64,000 bases of DNA from CAIWHR01 sp963734085. GTDB taxonomy: Bacteria; Pseudomonadota; Gammaproteobacteria; Burkholderiales; Casimicrobiaceae. The translations under genes were made by a program, and so were the position numbers. Location of the stretch: contig CAVTFT010000010.1 of assembly GCA_963734085.1 (NCBI GenBank), positions 124,001 to 188,000 of the forward strand, in the 5' to 3' direction. Positions 8,646 through 19,363 of this stretch are shown here, piece by piece (within the stretch, counting starts at the first letter, position 1; each line of letters opens with the position of its first letter). Below the pieces are notes generated by a model. That model ran no database searches. It saw only the letters and a list, made by a program, of their open reading frames with translations, and was not told where the DNA came from.

Positions 8646-10412
8646 TCAATACGTGCGCGTCTTCGGCGGGAACGCATCGACCGAAAGCGGCTTCATGTTC
8701 ACGGGCTTGTAGGCCAGCCGGTTTCCTTCGCGGTACCACAACGTGTGCTTGAGCCAGTGCTCGTCGTCGCGGGCGGGATAATCGCTCCTCGCCTGCGCGC
8801 CGCGCGATTCGCGCCGCGCCTCCGCCGAGACGACGGTCGCCTTCGCGGTCTCGATCAGGTTGTCGAGCTCGAGCGCCTCGACGCGCGCGGTGTTGAAGGT
8901 GCGGCTCTTGTCCTTGATCGCGATGCGTTCGGCGCGCTTCTCGAGCTCGAGTACCATTCGGACGCCTTCGGAGAGCAGCTCCTGGTTGCGGAACACGCCG
9001 CAGTGGGCCTGCATCGTCCGGCGCAGATCGTTGGCAACGGCCGGCACCGATTCGCCGGTCGCCGCGCTGTCGAGTCGCGCAAGGCGCGCGAGCGCGGGAT
9101 CGGCGGCGTCGCGCGGCAACGGCTTGTGCACGCGGCGGTCGAGTTGCTGCTCGACGATGAAATTCCCCGCCGAACGCCCGAACACGAGGAGGTCGACGAG
9201 CGAATTCGTGCCGAGACGGTTCGCCCCGTGCACCGACACGCATGAGCACTCGCCGACGGCGTAGAAGCCGTTGACGACCGCGCGGTCGTCGCCGCCCTCG
9301 GGCGCGACGACCTGGCCGTGGATGTTGGTCGGAATGCCGCCCATCTGGTAATGGATCGTCGGCACGACCGGGATCGGCTCCTTCCGACAATCGACGTTCG
9401 CGAATGTCAACGCGATGTCGCGGATCGACGGCAGCCGTTTGTTGATGACGTCGGGACCGAGATGGTCGAGCTTCAGCAGCACATAATCCTTGTTCGGCCC
9501 GCAGCCGCGGCCTTCCTTGATCTCCTGGTCCATCGACCGGCTGACGACGTCGCGCGATGCTAGGTCCTTCAAGTTCGGCGCGTAGCGCTCCATGAAGCGC
9601 TCGCCGTTGCAGTTGAGGAGTATGCCGCCCTCGCCGCGCACGCCCTCGGTGATCAGGACCCCCGCGCCGGCGACGCCCGTCGGGTGGAACTGCCACATCT
9701 CCATGTCCTGCAGCGGGATTCCGGCCCGCGCCGCCATGCCGAGGCCGTCGCCGGTGTTGATGAACGCATTGGTCGACGCGGCGAAGATGCGGCCCGCCCC
9801 GCCGGTTGCGAGCAGCGTCGCCTTCGCCTGCAGGATCACGACGTCGCCCGTTTCCATTTCCAGCGCGACCACGCCCAGCACGTCGCCCTCGGCGTCGCGG
9901 ATCAGGTCGAGCGCCATCCATTCGACGAAGAACTGCGTGCGCGCCCTGACGTTGCGCTGGTAGAGCGTATGCAGCATCGCGTGGCCGGTGCGGTCGGCCG
10001 CGGCGCAGGCGCGCTGGACCGGCTTTTCGCCGAAATTCGCCGAATGCCCGCCGAACGGCCGCTGGTAGATCGTGCCGTCGGCGTTGCGGTCGAACGGCAT
10101 GCCGAAATGCTCGAGCTCGTAGACGACCTGCGATGCCATCTGGCACATGTACTCGATCGCGTCCTGGTCGCCGAGCCAGTCAGACCCCTTGATCGTGTCG
10201 TACATGTGCCACAGCCAGTGGTCCTCCGACATGTTGCCGAGCGAGGCGCCAATGCCGCCCTGCGCGGCGACCGTGTGCGAGCGCGTGGGGAAGACCTTCG
10301 ACAGCACGGCGACCGAAAGCCCGGCTTCGGCAAGCTGGAGCGACGCACGCATTCCCGAGCCGCCCGCCCCGACGACGAGCGCATCGAATTTGCGCACGGG
10401 GATGGCGCTCAC
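8646..10412 (-). CDS. sdhA: Succinate dehydrogenase flavoprotein subunit
   Basis: Oxidises succinate to fumarate using covalently bound FAD. The 588-residue protein begins with the dinucleotide-binding GAGGSG motif and has the FAD-attachment His46 in RSHTVAAQGG. The substrate-site stretch QFHPTGVAGAG and the C-terminal DDEHWLKHTLWY segment are also present. The start is a GTG at 10412; the Shine-Dalgarno is weak. It lies 88 bp after sdhD and works with SdhB, C and D at the inner membrane as complex II. Confidence 0.96.
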   Translation of the reverse strand: MSAIPVRKFDALVVGAGGSGMRASLQLAEAGLSVAVLSKVFPTRSHTVAAQGGIGASLGNMSEDHWLWHMYDTIKGSDWLGDQDAIEYMCQMASQVVYELEHFGMPFDRNADGTIYQRPFGGHSANFGEKPVQRACAAADRTGHAMLHTLYQRNVRARTQFFVEWMALDLIRDAEGDVLGVVALEMETGDVVILQAKATLLATGGAGRIFAASTNAFINTGDGLGMAARAGIPLQDMEMWQFHPTGVAGAGVLITEGVRGEGGILLNCNGERFMERYAPNLKDLASRDVVSRSMDQEIKEGRGCGPNKDYVLLKLDHLGPDVINKRLPSIRDIALTFANVDCRKEPIPVVPTIHYQMGGIPTNIHGQVVAPEGGDDRAVVNGFYAVGECSCVSVHGANRLGTNSLVDLLVFGRSAGNFIVEQQLDRRVHKPLPRDAADPALARLARLDSAATGESVPAVANDLRRTMQAHCGVFRNQELLSEGVRMVLELEKRAERIAIKDKSRTFNTARVEALELDNLIETAKATVVSAEARRESRGAQARSDYPARDDEHWLKHTLWYREGNRLAYKPVNMKPLSVDAFPPKTRTY

Positions 10413-10500
10413 GAGGTCGCTTCCAGGCGCGTTGACGACGCTTCGCCGCGACCTGCGCGTATGCGGTTTGTGCCCGATGTGCCACGGGGTCGGCCGCTGC

Positions 10501-10854
10501 TCATGAACGCCCCCACAAGATCTGGACCGTCCAGCCGAGGTAGGCGATCAGCACGACGACCGAGACCGCTTCGAGCGTCAGCCGCAGCGCCGTCGACTTG
10601 ATGTAGTCCATGTAGATGTCGCGCACGCCGATCCAGGCGTGATAGACGAGCGCGACCATGAACAGAAGCGAGACGAGCCGGAAGGCGCCGTTGCCGAACA
10701 GCGCCTGCCACAACGCGTAGTCGAGGCCGCCGTTCCAGAGCACGACGCCGAGGATCAGCAGCGTGTAGGCCGTCATCACGACCGCAGTCAGCCGCTGCAG
10801 CAGCCAGTCCGTGAGGCCGTAGTGGGCGCCGACGACGATGCGGCGGGTCACCAT
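10501..10854 (-). CDS. sdhD: Succinate dehydrogenase membrane anchor subunit D
   Basis: Hydrophobic anchor of 117 residues with three predicted membrane helices. It helps bind haem b and quinone. The segment YHAWIGVRDIYMDY holds the family's conserved His and the Asp-Tyr pair at the quinone site. The ATG at 10854 overlaps the sdhC stop by 7 bases (ATGGTGA), indicating translational coupling. The frame is open far upstream to 11346, but that part runs antisense-like through sdhC and was rejected. Confidence 0.92.
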   Translation of the reverse strand: MVTRRIVVGAHYGLTDWLLQRLTAVVMTAYTLLILGVVLWNGGLDYALWQALFGNGAFRLVSLLFMVALVYHAWIGVRDIYMDYIKSTALRLTLEAVSVVVLIAYLGWTVQILWGRS

Positions 10855-11225
10855 AGCCGGATTCCGATCGCGAGCGTTAGCGCGAGGCTGAGGACGAGGA
10901 CGATCACGCTCGACCGGCGGGCCGGCGCGAGGTCGATCCCCTGATGGACATCGAGCAGCAGGTAGCGGATGCCGGCACAAAAATGATGCAGGTATGCCCA
11001 CGCCAAGCCGAGCAGCACGAGCTTGGCCACGGGCGTCCCGGCGATCGATTTCATCGCGGCATAGGACTCCGCCGAGCCGAGGCTCCACGCGACGCCGGCC
11101 AGCAGCAGGGGAATGCCGACGAGGAACAGGAGCGCGCCGGAAATGCGATGCAGGATCGACACGATGCCGGGCACCGGCAGCCGGATCCGCGGCAGGTCGA
11201 GGTATACCGGACGGCGCTTGTTCAT
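10848..11225 (-). CDS. sdhC: Succinate dehydrogenase cytochrome b556 subunit C
   Basis: Membrane anchor of 125 residues with three helices. The N-terminal RPVYLDL...IRLPVPGIVSILHRISG is the family signature; the Ser and Arg near the HRISG motif line the quinone site. The His pair in AYLHHFCAGIRYLLLD includes the haem ligand. The ATG at 11225 is the first start giving this typical N-terminus. It is the first gene of the sdh-gltA-odh unit, with about 200 bp of leader and promoter DNA behind it. Confidence 0.93.
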   Translation of the reverse strand: MNKRRPVYLDLPRIRLPVPGIVSILHRISGALLFLVGIPLLLAGVAWSLGSAESYAAMKSIAGTPVAKLVLLGLAWAYLHHFCAGIRYLLLDVHQGIDLAPARRSSVIVLVLSLALTLAIGIRLW

Positions 11226-11357
11226 GGGTCGCTCGATTGCGGGCAGGGCATGGACGCGATCCGCCGGGGGCCGGTTGGAGAATTCGCCTGAAACAGGACA
11301 GGCGATCATTACGAGCACGCGCACCCGCCCAGCCGGCGTTGTGCAAAGCAGCAGAAA

Positions 11358-11363
11358 ATTATA
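11358..11363 (-). promoter_or_regulatory. Perfect -10 hexamer upstream of sdhC
   Basis: Read on the minus strand the bases are TATAAT, in the gap between the GntR gene and sdhC. Transcription from it would start near 11350 and leave a leader of about 125 bases. No good -35 is seen at the usual distance, so an activator or an extended element may be needed. It is the best candidate for a separate promoter of the TCA operon. Confidence 0.5.
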
Positions 11364-11425
11364 TCGCGAATGCTTCTCACGTGGGACCGCGTTTGTTACC
11401 TGCGTGCCGATCGGAGCGCGCGGAA

Positions 11426-12157
11426 TTACCCCAGTTCGTTGTGGTAGTGATGCGCCCTGGTCGTGCACAGGCCGCGCCGCCATTCCACCGGTTTGTCCCC
11501 GTAGGTCAGCGTCACACGGTCGACGGCGAGCAGCGGCTGGCCCGCCGCGACCCTCAAGAGCGACGCGCTTGTCGCGTCCGCCGCGACGGCACGAAGCTTC
11601 TCCTCCGCCTTCAGCATCCGCACGCCGAACTCAGTCTCGAAAAAGCTGTACATCGAGCCCTGATACGCTTCGACCCTGGCTTTGGTGAGACCCCGGAACA
11701 ACGCCGCCGGCAGCGTGATTTCGTCGAGGACGACCGGGTCGCCCGCGTATTCGAGGATCCGCCGCAGCACGATCACCGCTTCGCCCGGCTTGAGGCCGAG
11801 CAGCCGTGCCGCCTCGGCCGAGGCCTTGGCGCGCCGGACCTCGAGCAGGCGGCTCGCCGGATATTCGTCGTGACCGTCGTTGTGGCGGATCCGCAGGAAC
11901 CGGAACAGCGACGTCTTTTCCTCGGTATGCGTCGCGACGAACGTGCCCTTCCCCTGGCGACGGACGACGAGGTTGTCGGCGGCGAGCGCGTCGATCGCCT
12001 TGCGCACCGTGCCCTGCGAGACGTCGAAACGGCGCGCAAGCTCGATTTCGCTGGGAATCGCCTCGGCCGGGCGCCACTCGCCGGCCTCGAGGCTCCGCTC
12101 CAGCAACGCCTTGATCTGCAAGTAAAGCGGTCGGTAGGAAGGCGGCGAATTCGGCAT
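11426..12157 (-). CDS. GntR/HutC-family transcriptional regulator (UTRA domain)
   Basis: Protein of 243 residues. The N-terminal winged helix (about 8-75) reads LYLQIKALLE...IPSEIELARRF and VSQGTVRKAIDAL, the classic GntR signature. A UTRA ligand-binding domain follows (about 95-235). It lies between sdhC and the divergent mdh, where betaproteobacteria keep a GntR regulator of TCA genes. It probably binds the AT-rich dyad at 12270-12295 and responds to a TCA-related metabolite; both are inference. It may share transcripts with the sdh genes. Confidence 0.88.
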   Translation of the reverse strand: MPNSPPSYRPLYLQIKALLERSLEAGEWRPAEAIPSEIELARRFDVSQGTVRKAIDALAADNLVVRRQGKGTFVATHTEEKTSLFRFLRIRHNDGHDEYPASRLLEVRRAKASAEAARLLGLKPGEAVIVLRRILEYAGDPVVLDEITLPAALFRGLTKARVEAYQGSMYSFFETEFGVRMLKAEEKLRAVAADATSASLLRVAAGQPLLAVDRVTLTYGDKPVEWRRGLCTTRAHHYHNELG

Positions 12158-12269
12158 GTTTCGGGGTAACGGCGCCGTGCAGGCGACCGCACGCGCAAGC
12201 CGATATCGGGAAGCGCGTCGCTGCGCCCGGTCATTATCGGGTCGGCCACGGTCGGCTGTCCCTCTAATG

Positions 12270-12295
12270 TCTTATATATTGTATAAGATATAAGA
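12270..12295. promoter_or_regulatory. Nested AT-rich dyad, probable GntR operator
   Basis: Inner palindrome CTTATATATTGTATAAG (12271-12287) has 6-bp arms around a 5-bp centre. An outer pair TCTTATAT (12270-12277) and ATATAAGA (12288-12295) shares the inner arms. It is a striking AT island in GC-rich DNA, lying 5 bp before the mdh -35 box. On the other strand it contains -10-like TATACAAT for the GntR gene. A protein bound here would cover both divergent promoters. Confidence 0.6.
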
Positions 12296-12300
12296 GTGAA

Positions 12301-12330
12301 TTGACACCCTCGGGCAGGCAACCCTACAAT
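12301..12330 (+). promoter_or_regulatory. Sigma-70 promoter of mdh
   Basis: TTGACA at 12301-12306 and TACAAT at 12325-12330 are separated by 18 bp, close to consensus. Transcription would start near 12337 and leave a leader of about 137 bases before the mdh ATG. The adjoining dyad suggests GntR control. Confidence 0.65.
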
Positions 12331-12473
12331 GGCGTGTCGTCGACGGCTTCCCGAAGGGGCTTGCTGTTACGCTCGCGCCGGGTTGCCGCGATGCAGCAAT
12401 CGGTGGATTGCGCTTCACCGTGATCCGCCCCGCCGCCGTCGCCTTCCAGTCCCGCGCATTCGAGGAGCCCGTC

Positions 12474-13460
12474 ATGAAAAAACCCCTTCGTGTCGCAGTC
12501 ACCGGCGCCGCCGGTCAGATCGGCTACAGTCTCCTGTTCCGGATCGCCACCGGCGAGATGCTCGGGCGCGACCAGCCACTCGTCCTGCAGATGCTCGAAC
12601 TGCCGCTCGACAAGGCGCAGGCGGCGCTGAAGGGCGTCATGATGGAACTCGAGGACTCCGCGTTTCCGCTGGTGACGGGAATGGTGGCGACGGCGGATCC
12701 AGCGATCGCGTTCAAGGACGCCGACGTGGCGCTCCTCGTCGGCGCCAAGCCGCGCGGCCCGGGAATGGAGCGCAAGGACCTACTGATGGAAAACGCGAAG
12801 ATCTTCATCGAGCAGGGGAAGGCGCTCGATCGCGTCGCCTCGCGCGAGGTCAAGGTGCTGGTCGTCGGCAACCCGGCCAACACCAACGCCTACATCGCAA
12901 TGAAATCCGCGCCGTCGCTGCCGAAGAAGAACTTTACCGCGATGCTGCGGCTCGATCACAACCGCGCGCTGTCGCAGCTTGCGGCGAAGAGCGGCAAACC
13001 GGTGGGAGCGATCGAGAAGCTCTGCGTGTGGGGCAACCATTCGCCGACGATGTACGCCGACTATCGGTTCGCCACCGTCGACGGCCAGTCGCTCAAGGGC
13101 CTGATCAACGACGAGGACTGGAACCGCAACGTGTTCCTCCCGACGGTGGGCAAGCGTGGTGCGGCGATCATCGCGGCCCGGGGACTCTCGTCGGCCGCAT
13201 CGGCCGCGAACGCCGCGATCGATCACGTCCGCGACTGGCTCCAGGGCAGCAACGGCAAATGGGTGACGATGGGCGTGCCCTCCGACGGCAGCTACGGCAT
13301 TCCGCAGGACGTGATGTACGGCGTCCCGGTGACGACGGCCGGCGGTGAGTACACGCGGGTCACCGGCCTCGAGATCGACGCCTTCTCGCGCGAGAAAATG
13401 GACGCGACGCTGAAGGAGCTGGAAGAAGAACGCGCCGGCGTCGCATCGCTGCTCGGCTGA
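12474..13460 (+). CDS. mdh: Malate dehydrogenase
   Basis: NAD-dependent enzyme that oxidises malate to oxaloacetate. The protein of 328 residues has the Rossmann motif GAAGQIGYSLL near the N-terminus, the conserved VVGNPANTNA and the catalytic-His segment WGNHSPTMYAD. This is the two-domain form of about 328 residues common in betaproteobacteria. The ATG at 12474 has a good Shine-Dalgarno (GAGGAG, 12461-12466); the 22 codons upstream were excluded. It is transcribed divergently from the GntR/sdh unit and precedes acnA. Confidence 0.95.
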   Translation: MKKPLRVAVTGAAGQIGYSLLFRIATGEMLGRDQPLVLQMLELPLDKAQAALKGVMMELEDSAFPLVTGMVATADPAIAFKDADVALLVGAKPRGPGMERKDLLMENAKIFIEQGKALDRVASREVKVLVVGNPANTNAYIAMKSAPSLPKKNFTAMLRLDHNRALSQLAAKSGKPVGAIEKLCVWGNHSPTMYADYRFATVDGQSLKGLINDEDWNRNVFLPTVGKRGAAIIAARGLSSAASAANAAIDHVRDWLQGSNGKWVTMGVPSDGSYGIPQDVMYGVPVTTAGGEYTRVTGLEIDAFSREKMDATLKELEEERAGVASLLG

Positions 13461-13560
13461 TTCGCCGCGCCGCGATTCACCGCTCGAGCGTCATGACGAG
13501 TGCTCTTCACGATCAGCTTCCTCGCGGAAATTTCATGCGCAGACCGCGGTCGAAGGTGCG

Positions 13561-13710
13561 ATGCAGCGCTTCTCGCAGGTTCAGGACCACCTTAGCGCCG
13601 CGCCGCTTCCTGGCAAAGCACAGCAGCGGTTCCTCGACGCCACGCTTGAGGCAAAGATGCTCGAGGGGATGCCCGTGCACGAGTTCGTCGATATGATGGC
13701 AATCCGATGA
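13561..13710 (+). CDS. Possible small protein of 49 residues
   Basis: Short frame in the mdh-DUF3617 gap, from ATG 13561 to a TGA that precedes the DUF3617 start. The sequence is balanced and protein-like, ending VHEFVDMMAIR, rather than the Arg/Ala-rich text of shadow frames. The frame is open further upstream without another clear start. No family is recognised and the Shine-Dalgarno is poor. It may be a real small gene, a remnant of a longer one, or chance. Confidence 0.3.
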   Translation: MQRFSQVQDHLSAAPLPGKAQQRFLDATLEAKMLEGMPVHEFVDMMAIR

Positions 13711-13727
13711 TCCACCCGGAGACGCCC

Positions 13728-14234
13728 ATGCGAACCCTTCTCGTCGCCGTGCTGTTTGCCGCCGCGGCCACGGCCGCTGCCGCAGCCGACGAATTCCCGA
13801 AATTGAAGCCGGGGCTGTGGCAGACCACGACGTCGACCGATCGTGCCTCCCGGCAGGCGTCTCACGTCTCCACGCTTTGCCTCGACGACTCGGTGCAGAA
13901 GGAGATGTACAAGATGTCGATGGGGATGATGTCGAACATGTGCAGCAAGTACGACCTCAAGAACGTCGGCGGGAAGATGACGAGCGACATGGTCTGCGAC
14001 CTCGGCGGCACCAAGATGCAGTCCAAGTCCGTGATGACGTTCAATGGCAACACCGCGTATCGCACCGAGGCGCGCGCCACCTTCGATCCGCCGATGGGCG
14101 GCATGAAGGATTCGACGACGATCATCGAGGGCAAGTACGTGGGGCCGTGCAAGCCCGGCCAGCAGCCCGGTGACATGACGCTGCCGAACGGCACGAAGAT
14201 GAACATCCGGCAGATGATGGGGCCGAAGGGCTAG
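13728..14234 (+). CDS. DUF3617-family periplasmic protein
   Basis: Exported protein of 168 residues with signal peptide MRTLLVAVLFAAAATAAAAA. The mature part opens with the DUF3617 pattern (FPKLKPGLWQTTT), contains two regions with paired Cys, and has a Met/Lys-rich middle. Members are small proteobacterial periplasmic proteins of unknown function. An in-frame ATG at 13707 also exists, but the signal peptide and CGGAGA ribosome site favour 13728. The stop codon TAG (14232-14234) is the first triplet of the inverted-repeat element that follows. Confidence 0.8.
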   Translation: MRTLLVAVLFAAAATAAAAADEFPKLKPGLWQTTTSTDRASRQASHVSTLCLDDSVQKEMYKMSMGMMSNMCSKYDLKNVGGKMTSDMVCDLGGTKMQSKSVMTFNGNTAYRTEARATFDPPMGGMKDSTTIIEGKYVGPCKPGQQPGDMTLPNGTKMNIRQMMGPKG

Positions 14235-14503
14235 GAGCCTGCCGGGCCTGCCCTCACGTATGCGTTGCTGGGCCAAAAAACGATGGATGCGATGCGCGGG
14301 GCGCAGCGAATATCGGGAATATTCGCCAGCCTCGCAACGAAGCAGACGCTTTTTTGGCAGCAACCCGAAGGGACGGGGCGATTTGGGCGCATTTCTGTGT
14401 TGCGCGCCCTCGCCATACTCCCGGTATGCCTTCAGGCGCGCGCCTTGACCTGCGCCCAACTCCCCTCCGTCGCATACGCGATGGCGGGCCCGGCAGGCTC
14501 CTA
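14232..14503. mobile_element. 272-bp MITE-like element with 33-bp terminal inverted repeats
   Basis: The ends 14232-14264 and 14471-14503 are inverted copies with 3 mismatches in 33; both begin TAGGAGCCTGCCGGGCC when read inwards. Inside are more dyads: GCCAAAAAA (14272-14280) against TTTTTTGGC (14350-14358), GCGAATAT/ATATTCGC, and a CCATAC..GTATG pair. No convincing protein is encoded. It fills the whole space between DUF3617 and acnA and supplies the DUF3617 stop codon. Likely a non-autonomous mobile element or a large structured RNA element; no transposase or second copy is present in the window. Confidence 0.6.
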
Positions 14504-14529
14504 AGCTGCCGATCACCGCGAGAGTCGAC

Positions 14530-17376
<2,847 letters not shown>

Positions 17377-17483
17377 CGCCGCGATGAGGCAGCGCGAGGG
17401 CCGCCGAATGCACTAGAATCAATGACCGGTCCGCGAAGCGCGGTAGGGCCACCCACGCTGCCCCCACTTGAGGAGACCCGAAC

Positions 17484-17765
17484 ATGAAGCTTCGCCTGCT
17501 CGCCATGCTGACCGGATTCGCCGTTGCCATGACGCTCGCCGCCTGCGGCGACAGCGCCAAGGAAGCCGCCGACAAGGCCGCCGCCGCCACGAAGGAAGCT
17601 GCGGAGAAGGCCGCCGCGGCCACGAAGGAAGCCGCCGACAAGGCCGCCGCGGCCACCAAGGAAGCTGCCGACAAGGCCGCTGCGGCCACCGAGGAAGCCG
17701 CGAGCAAGGCCGTCGACGCCACCAAGGACGCTGCGAGCAAGACCGCGGATACGGCAAAGAAATAA
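17484..17765 (+). CDS. Small LEA-like repeat lipoprotein
   Basis: Protein of 93 residues with a lipoprotein signal (TLAAC, lipidated Cys at about 21). The rest is six tandem 11-residue repeats of the type KEAADKAAAAT, encoded by 33-bp near-repeats. Such Ala/Lys/Glu 11-mers form amphipathic helices, as in LEA group 3 and related stress proteins. It is probably an envelope-anchored rod with a protective or spacer role (inference). A Shine-Dalgarno (GAGGAG) precedes the ATG and an intrinsic terminator follows. Confidence 0.78.
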   Translation: MKLRLLAMLTGFAVAMTLAACGDSAKEAADKAAAATKEAAEKAAAATKEAADKAAAATKEAADKAAAATEEAASKAVDATKDAASKTADTAKK

Positions 17766-17786
17766 CGCCGCGCGACAGGGTGCATG

Positions 17787-17815
17787 AAAAACGCCGGCGT
17801 CTTGCCGGCGTTTTT
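17787..17815 (+). terminator. Rho-independent terminator after the LEA-like lipoprotein
   Basis: Stem ACGCCGGC with a short loop and GCCGGCGT, flanked by runs of A and T, so it can work in both directions. It lies 22 bp after the lipoprotein stop. It faces the ParA-like gene, which ends at 17856 on the other strand. Confidence 0.85.
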
Positions 17816-17855
17816 GCTTCGCCCGCGCGCCCCTCTGCGGGCCGCGGTCGCGAGC

Positions 17856-18497
17856 TCACGCTCTCGTCGCGGCGTGCCGCGCGATCCAGCGCGTCAGCGG
17901 CTTCCACTGCTCCCAATCCTGCTCGGCTCGCGACCGCGGCAGGTCGAAGACCGTTGCCCCGTCGCGCGCGCAATGGACATAGACCTGCGTGTCGCGCAGG
18001 TGGGCGATCAGCGGAAAGTCGAAGCCTTTGAGGAATTCGTCGAGCTCGGCGGCGCTCCGCGTGCGCGCATCGACCCGCATCGCGATGATGCCGAGCGCGA
18101 GCGTCCCCTGCTTCACCACCTTGTAATGCGCGATTCCCGACAGAAAATGCGCAGTCGCTGCCATGTCGAAAGCGGACGGCGTCAACGGCACCAGCATCAC
18201 GTCGGCCTGGTGCGTGGCGTCACGCAAATCGTCACCGTGCAACGCGGCCGGCGTATCGACGACCAGCCATTGCGGATCGGCGTCCTTCAGGGCTTTTTTT
18301 GACGCGTCCGGAGGCAGTGAGAGCACCGGGGGGAAAAGTGCGGGCCGCCGCGCCAGCCATTCGGTCGCCGACCGCTGCGGATCGTGGTCGGCGAGCGCGA
18401 CGCGCTGACGCTTGCCGGCGAGCCACCCGGCGACATTGGTCGCGACCGTCGTCTTGCCGCTGCCGCCCTTTGGATTGGCGACGAGAATCGTCTGCAT
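17856..18497 (-). CDS. ParA-family ATPase (orphan)
   Basis: P-loop protein of 213 residues with the deviant Walker A KGGSGKTT (residues 10-17) and the Walker B-like VVDTPAAL. These define the ParA/MinD superfamily. The ATG at 18497 has GGGAGA as ribosome site. No ParB gene or parS site is next to it, so it is not an obvious segregation locus. Short orphan ParAs often position protein cargo, but the role here is unknown. Confidence 0.82.
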   Translation of the reverse strand: MQTILVANPKGGSGKTTVATNVAGWLAGKRQRVALADHDPQRSATEWLARRPALFPPVLSLPPDASKKALKDADPQWLVVDTPAALHGDDLRDATHQADVMLVPLTPSAFDMAATAHFLSGIAHYKVVKQGTLALGIIAMRVDARTRSAAELDEFLKGFDFPLIAHLRDTQVYVHCARDGATVFDLPRSRAEQDWEQWKPLTRWIARHAATRA

Positions 18498-18747
18498 CCG
18501 AAGTCTCCCTTGCGCCTCCCGCGCGTGGCCGCCATGGTAACGCGGTTCACGGCGGCCGCAGTGGAGCGGCCGGGCACCGCCTCGGGCTATCGACGGCGAG
18601 TGGCACGACCTTTGCGGGTGAAACGGGGACGGCGACACGAGTGCGACGCGCCTTGGGTTCGATCGAGCGTCGGAGGGCGGCTACGCGCCGCAATCCGGCG
18701 ATGACGAGCGCTGCGCGGCACCCGCGACCACTAAATCGGCAATATCC

Positions 18748-19326
18748 ATGGACATCGAGCTCGATCCCGGGACCATCTGCGCACGCACGAACGCGGGCGA
18801 AGTCGAATTGCAGGAAGCAAGGAGCGGCCTCACGCTTCCGCAGCGAAAGGCGCTCTCGCTCCTGGCGGCGCCCCAGGCGTTTGCCGAGCTCGCGGCCGCG
18901 CATCACCTCGATCCGGTGCGGCTGGCACGCGATCTTGTGCGGTTGGCCGAAATCGGCCTCATCGTGCTGCTCGTTCCGGCTGCGCGGAGCGGACGCAACG
19001 ATTCCATCGCGGGCACCGCAAATGCGCAACGCCTGACCACCGCTGTCGCCGGCAGCGCCAGGCGCACGGCCATGCTCCCGATCGCGATCTTGGCGGCGCT
19101 TGCGCTGGCGATCGCCATCGCGTGGCTCGGCTTGCGCAGCGCTCCGGCACCCGCCGCGACATCGGTGCGACCGCTGGACCCGCGGGCCGCGTCGCCCGCC
19201 GCCATCGGTCCCGCGACGGAAACCGCCATCGCCGGCGCCGACTCGGAATCCACAACCACGTTGCCGGCGCCGGCGCGCGTCAGGAGCCGGGCGGCCTCCG
19301 CAGGAGCCGCGATTTACCGCAACTGA
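18748..19326 (+). CDS. Unknown protein with one membrane helix
   Basis: Protein of 192 residues. Residues 1-80 look like a small winged-helix-type domain (QRKALSLLAAPQAFAELAAAHHLD). A single hydrophobic helix lies near 108-129 (MLPIAILAALALAIAIAWLG), followed by an Ala/Pro/Thr-rich tail. The family is not recognised. The order, a possible cytoplasmic DNA-binding-like domain followed by one helix, resembles transmembrane regulators, but this is weak inference. It is divergent from the ParA-like gene and 37 bp before ttcA. Confidence 0.5.
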   Translation: MDIELDPGTICARTNAGEVELQEARSGLTLPQRKALSLLAAPQAFAELAAAHHLDPVRLARDLVRLAEIGLIVLLVPAARSGRNDSIAGTANAQRLTTAVAGSARRTAMLPIAILAALALAIAIAWLGLRSAPAPAATSVRPLDPRAASPAAIGPATETAIAGADSESTTTLPAPARVRSRAASAGAAIYRN

Positions 19327-19363
19327 CACGCCGCGGCCGTGCCGCCGGTAAAATGCCGGCGTG

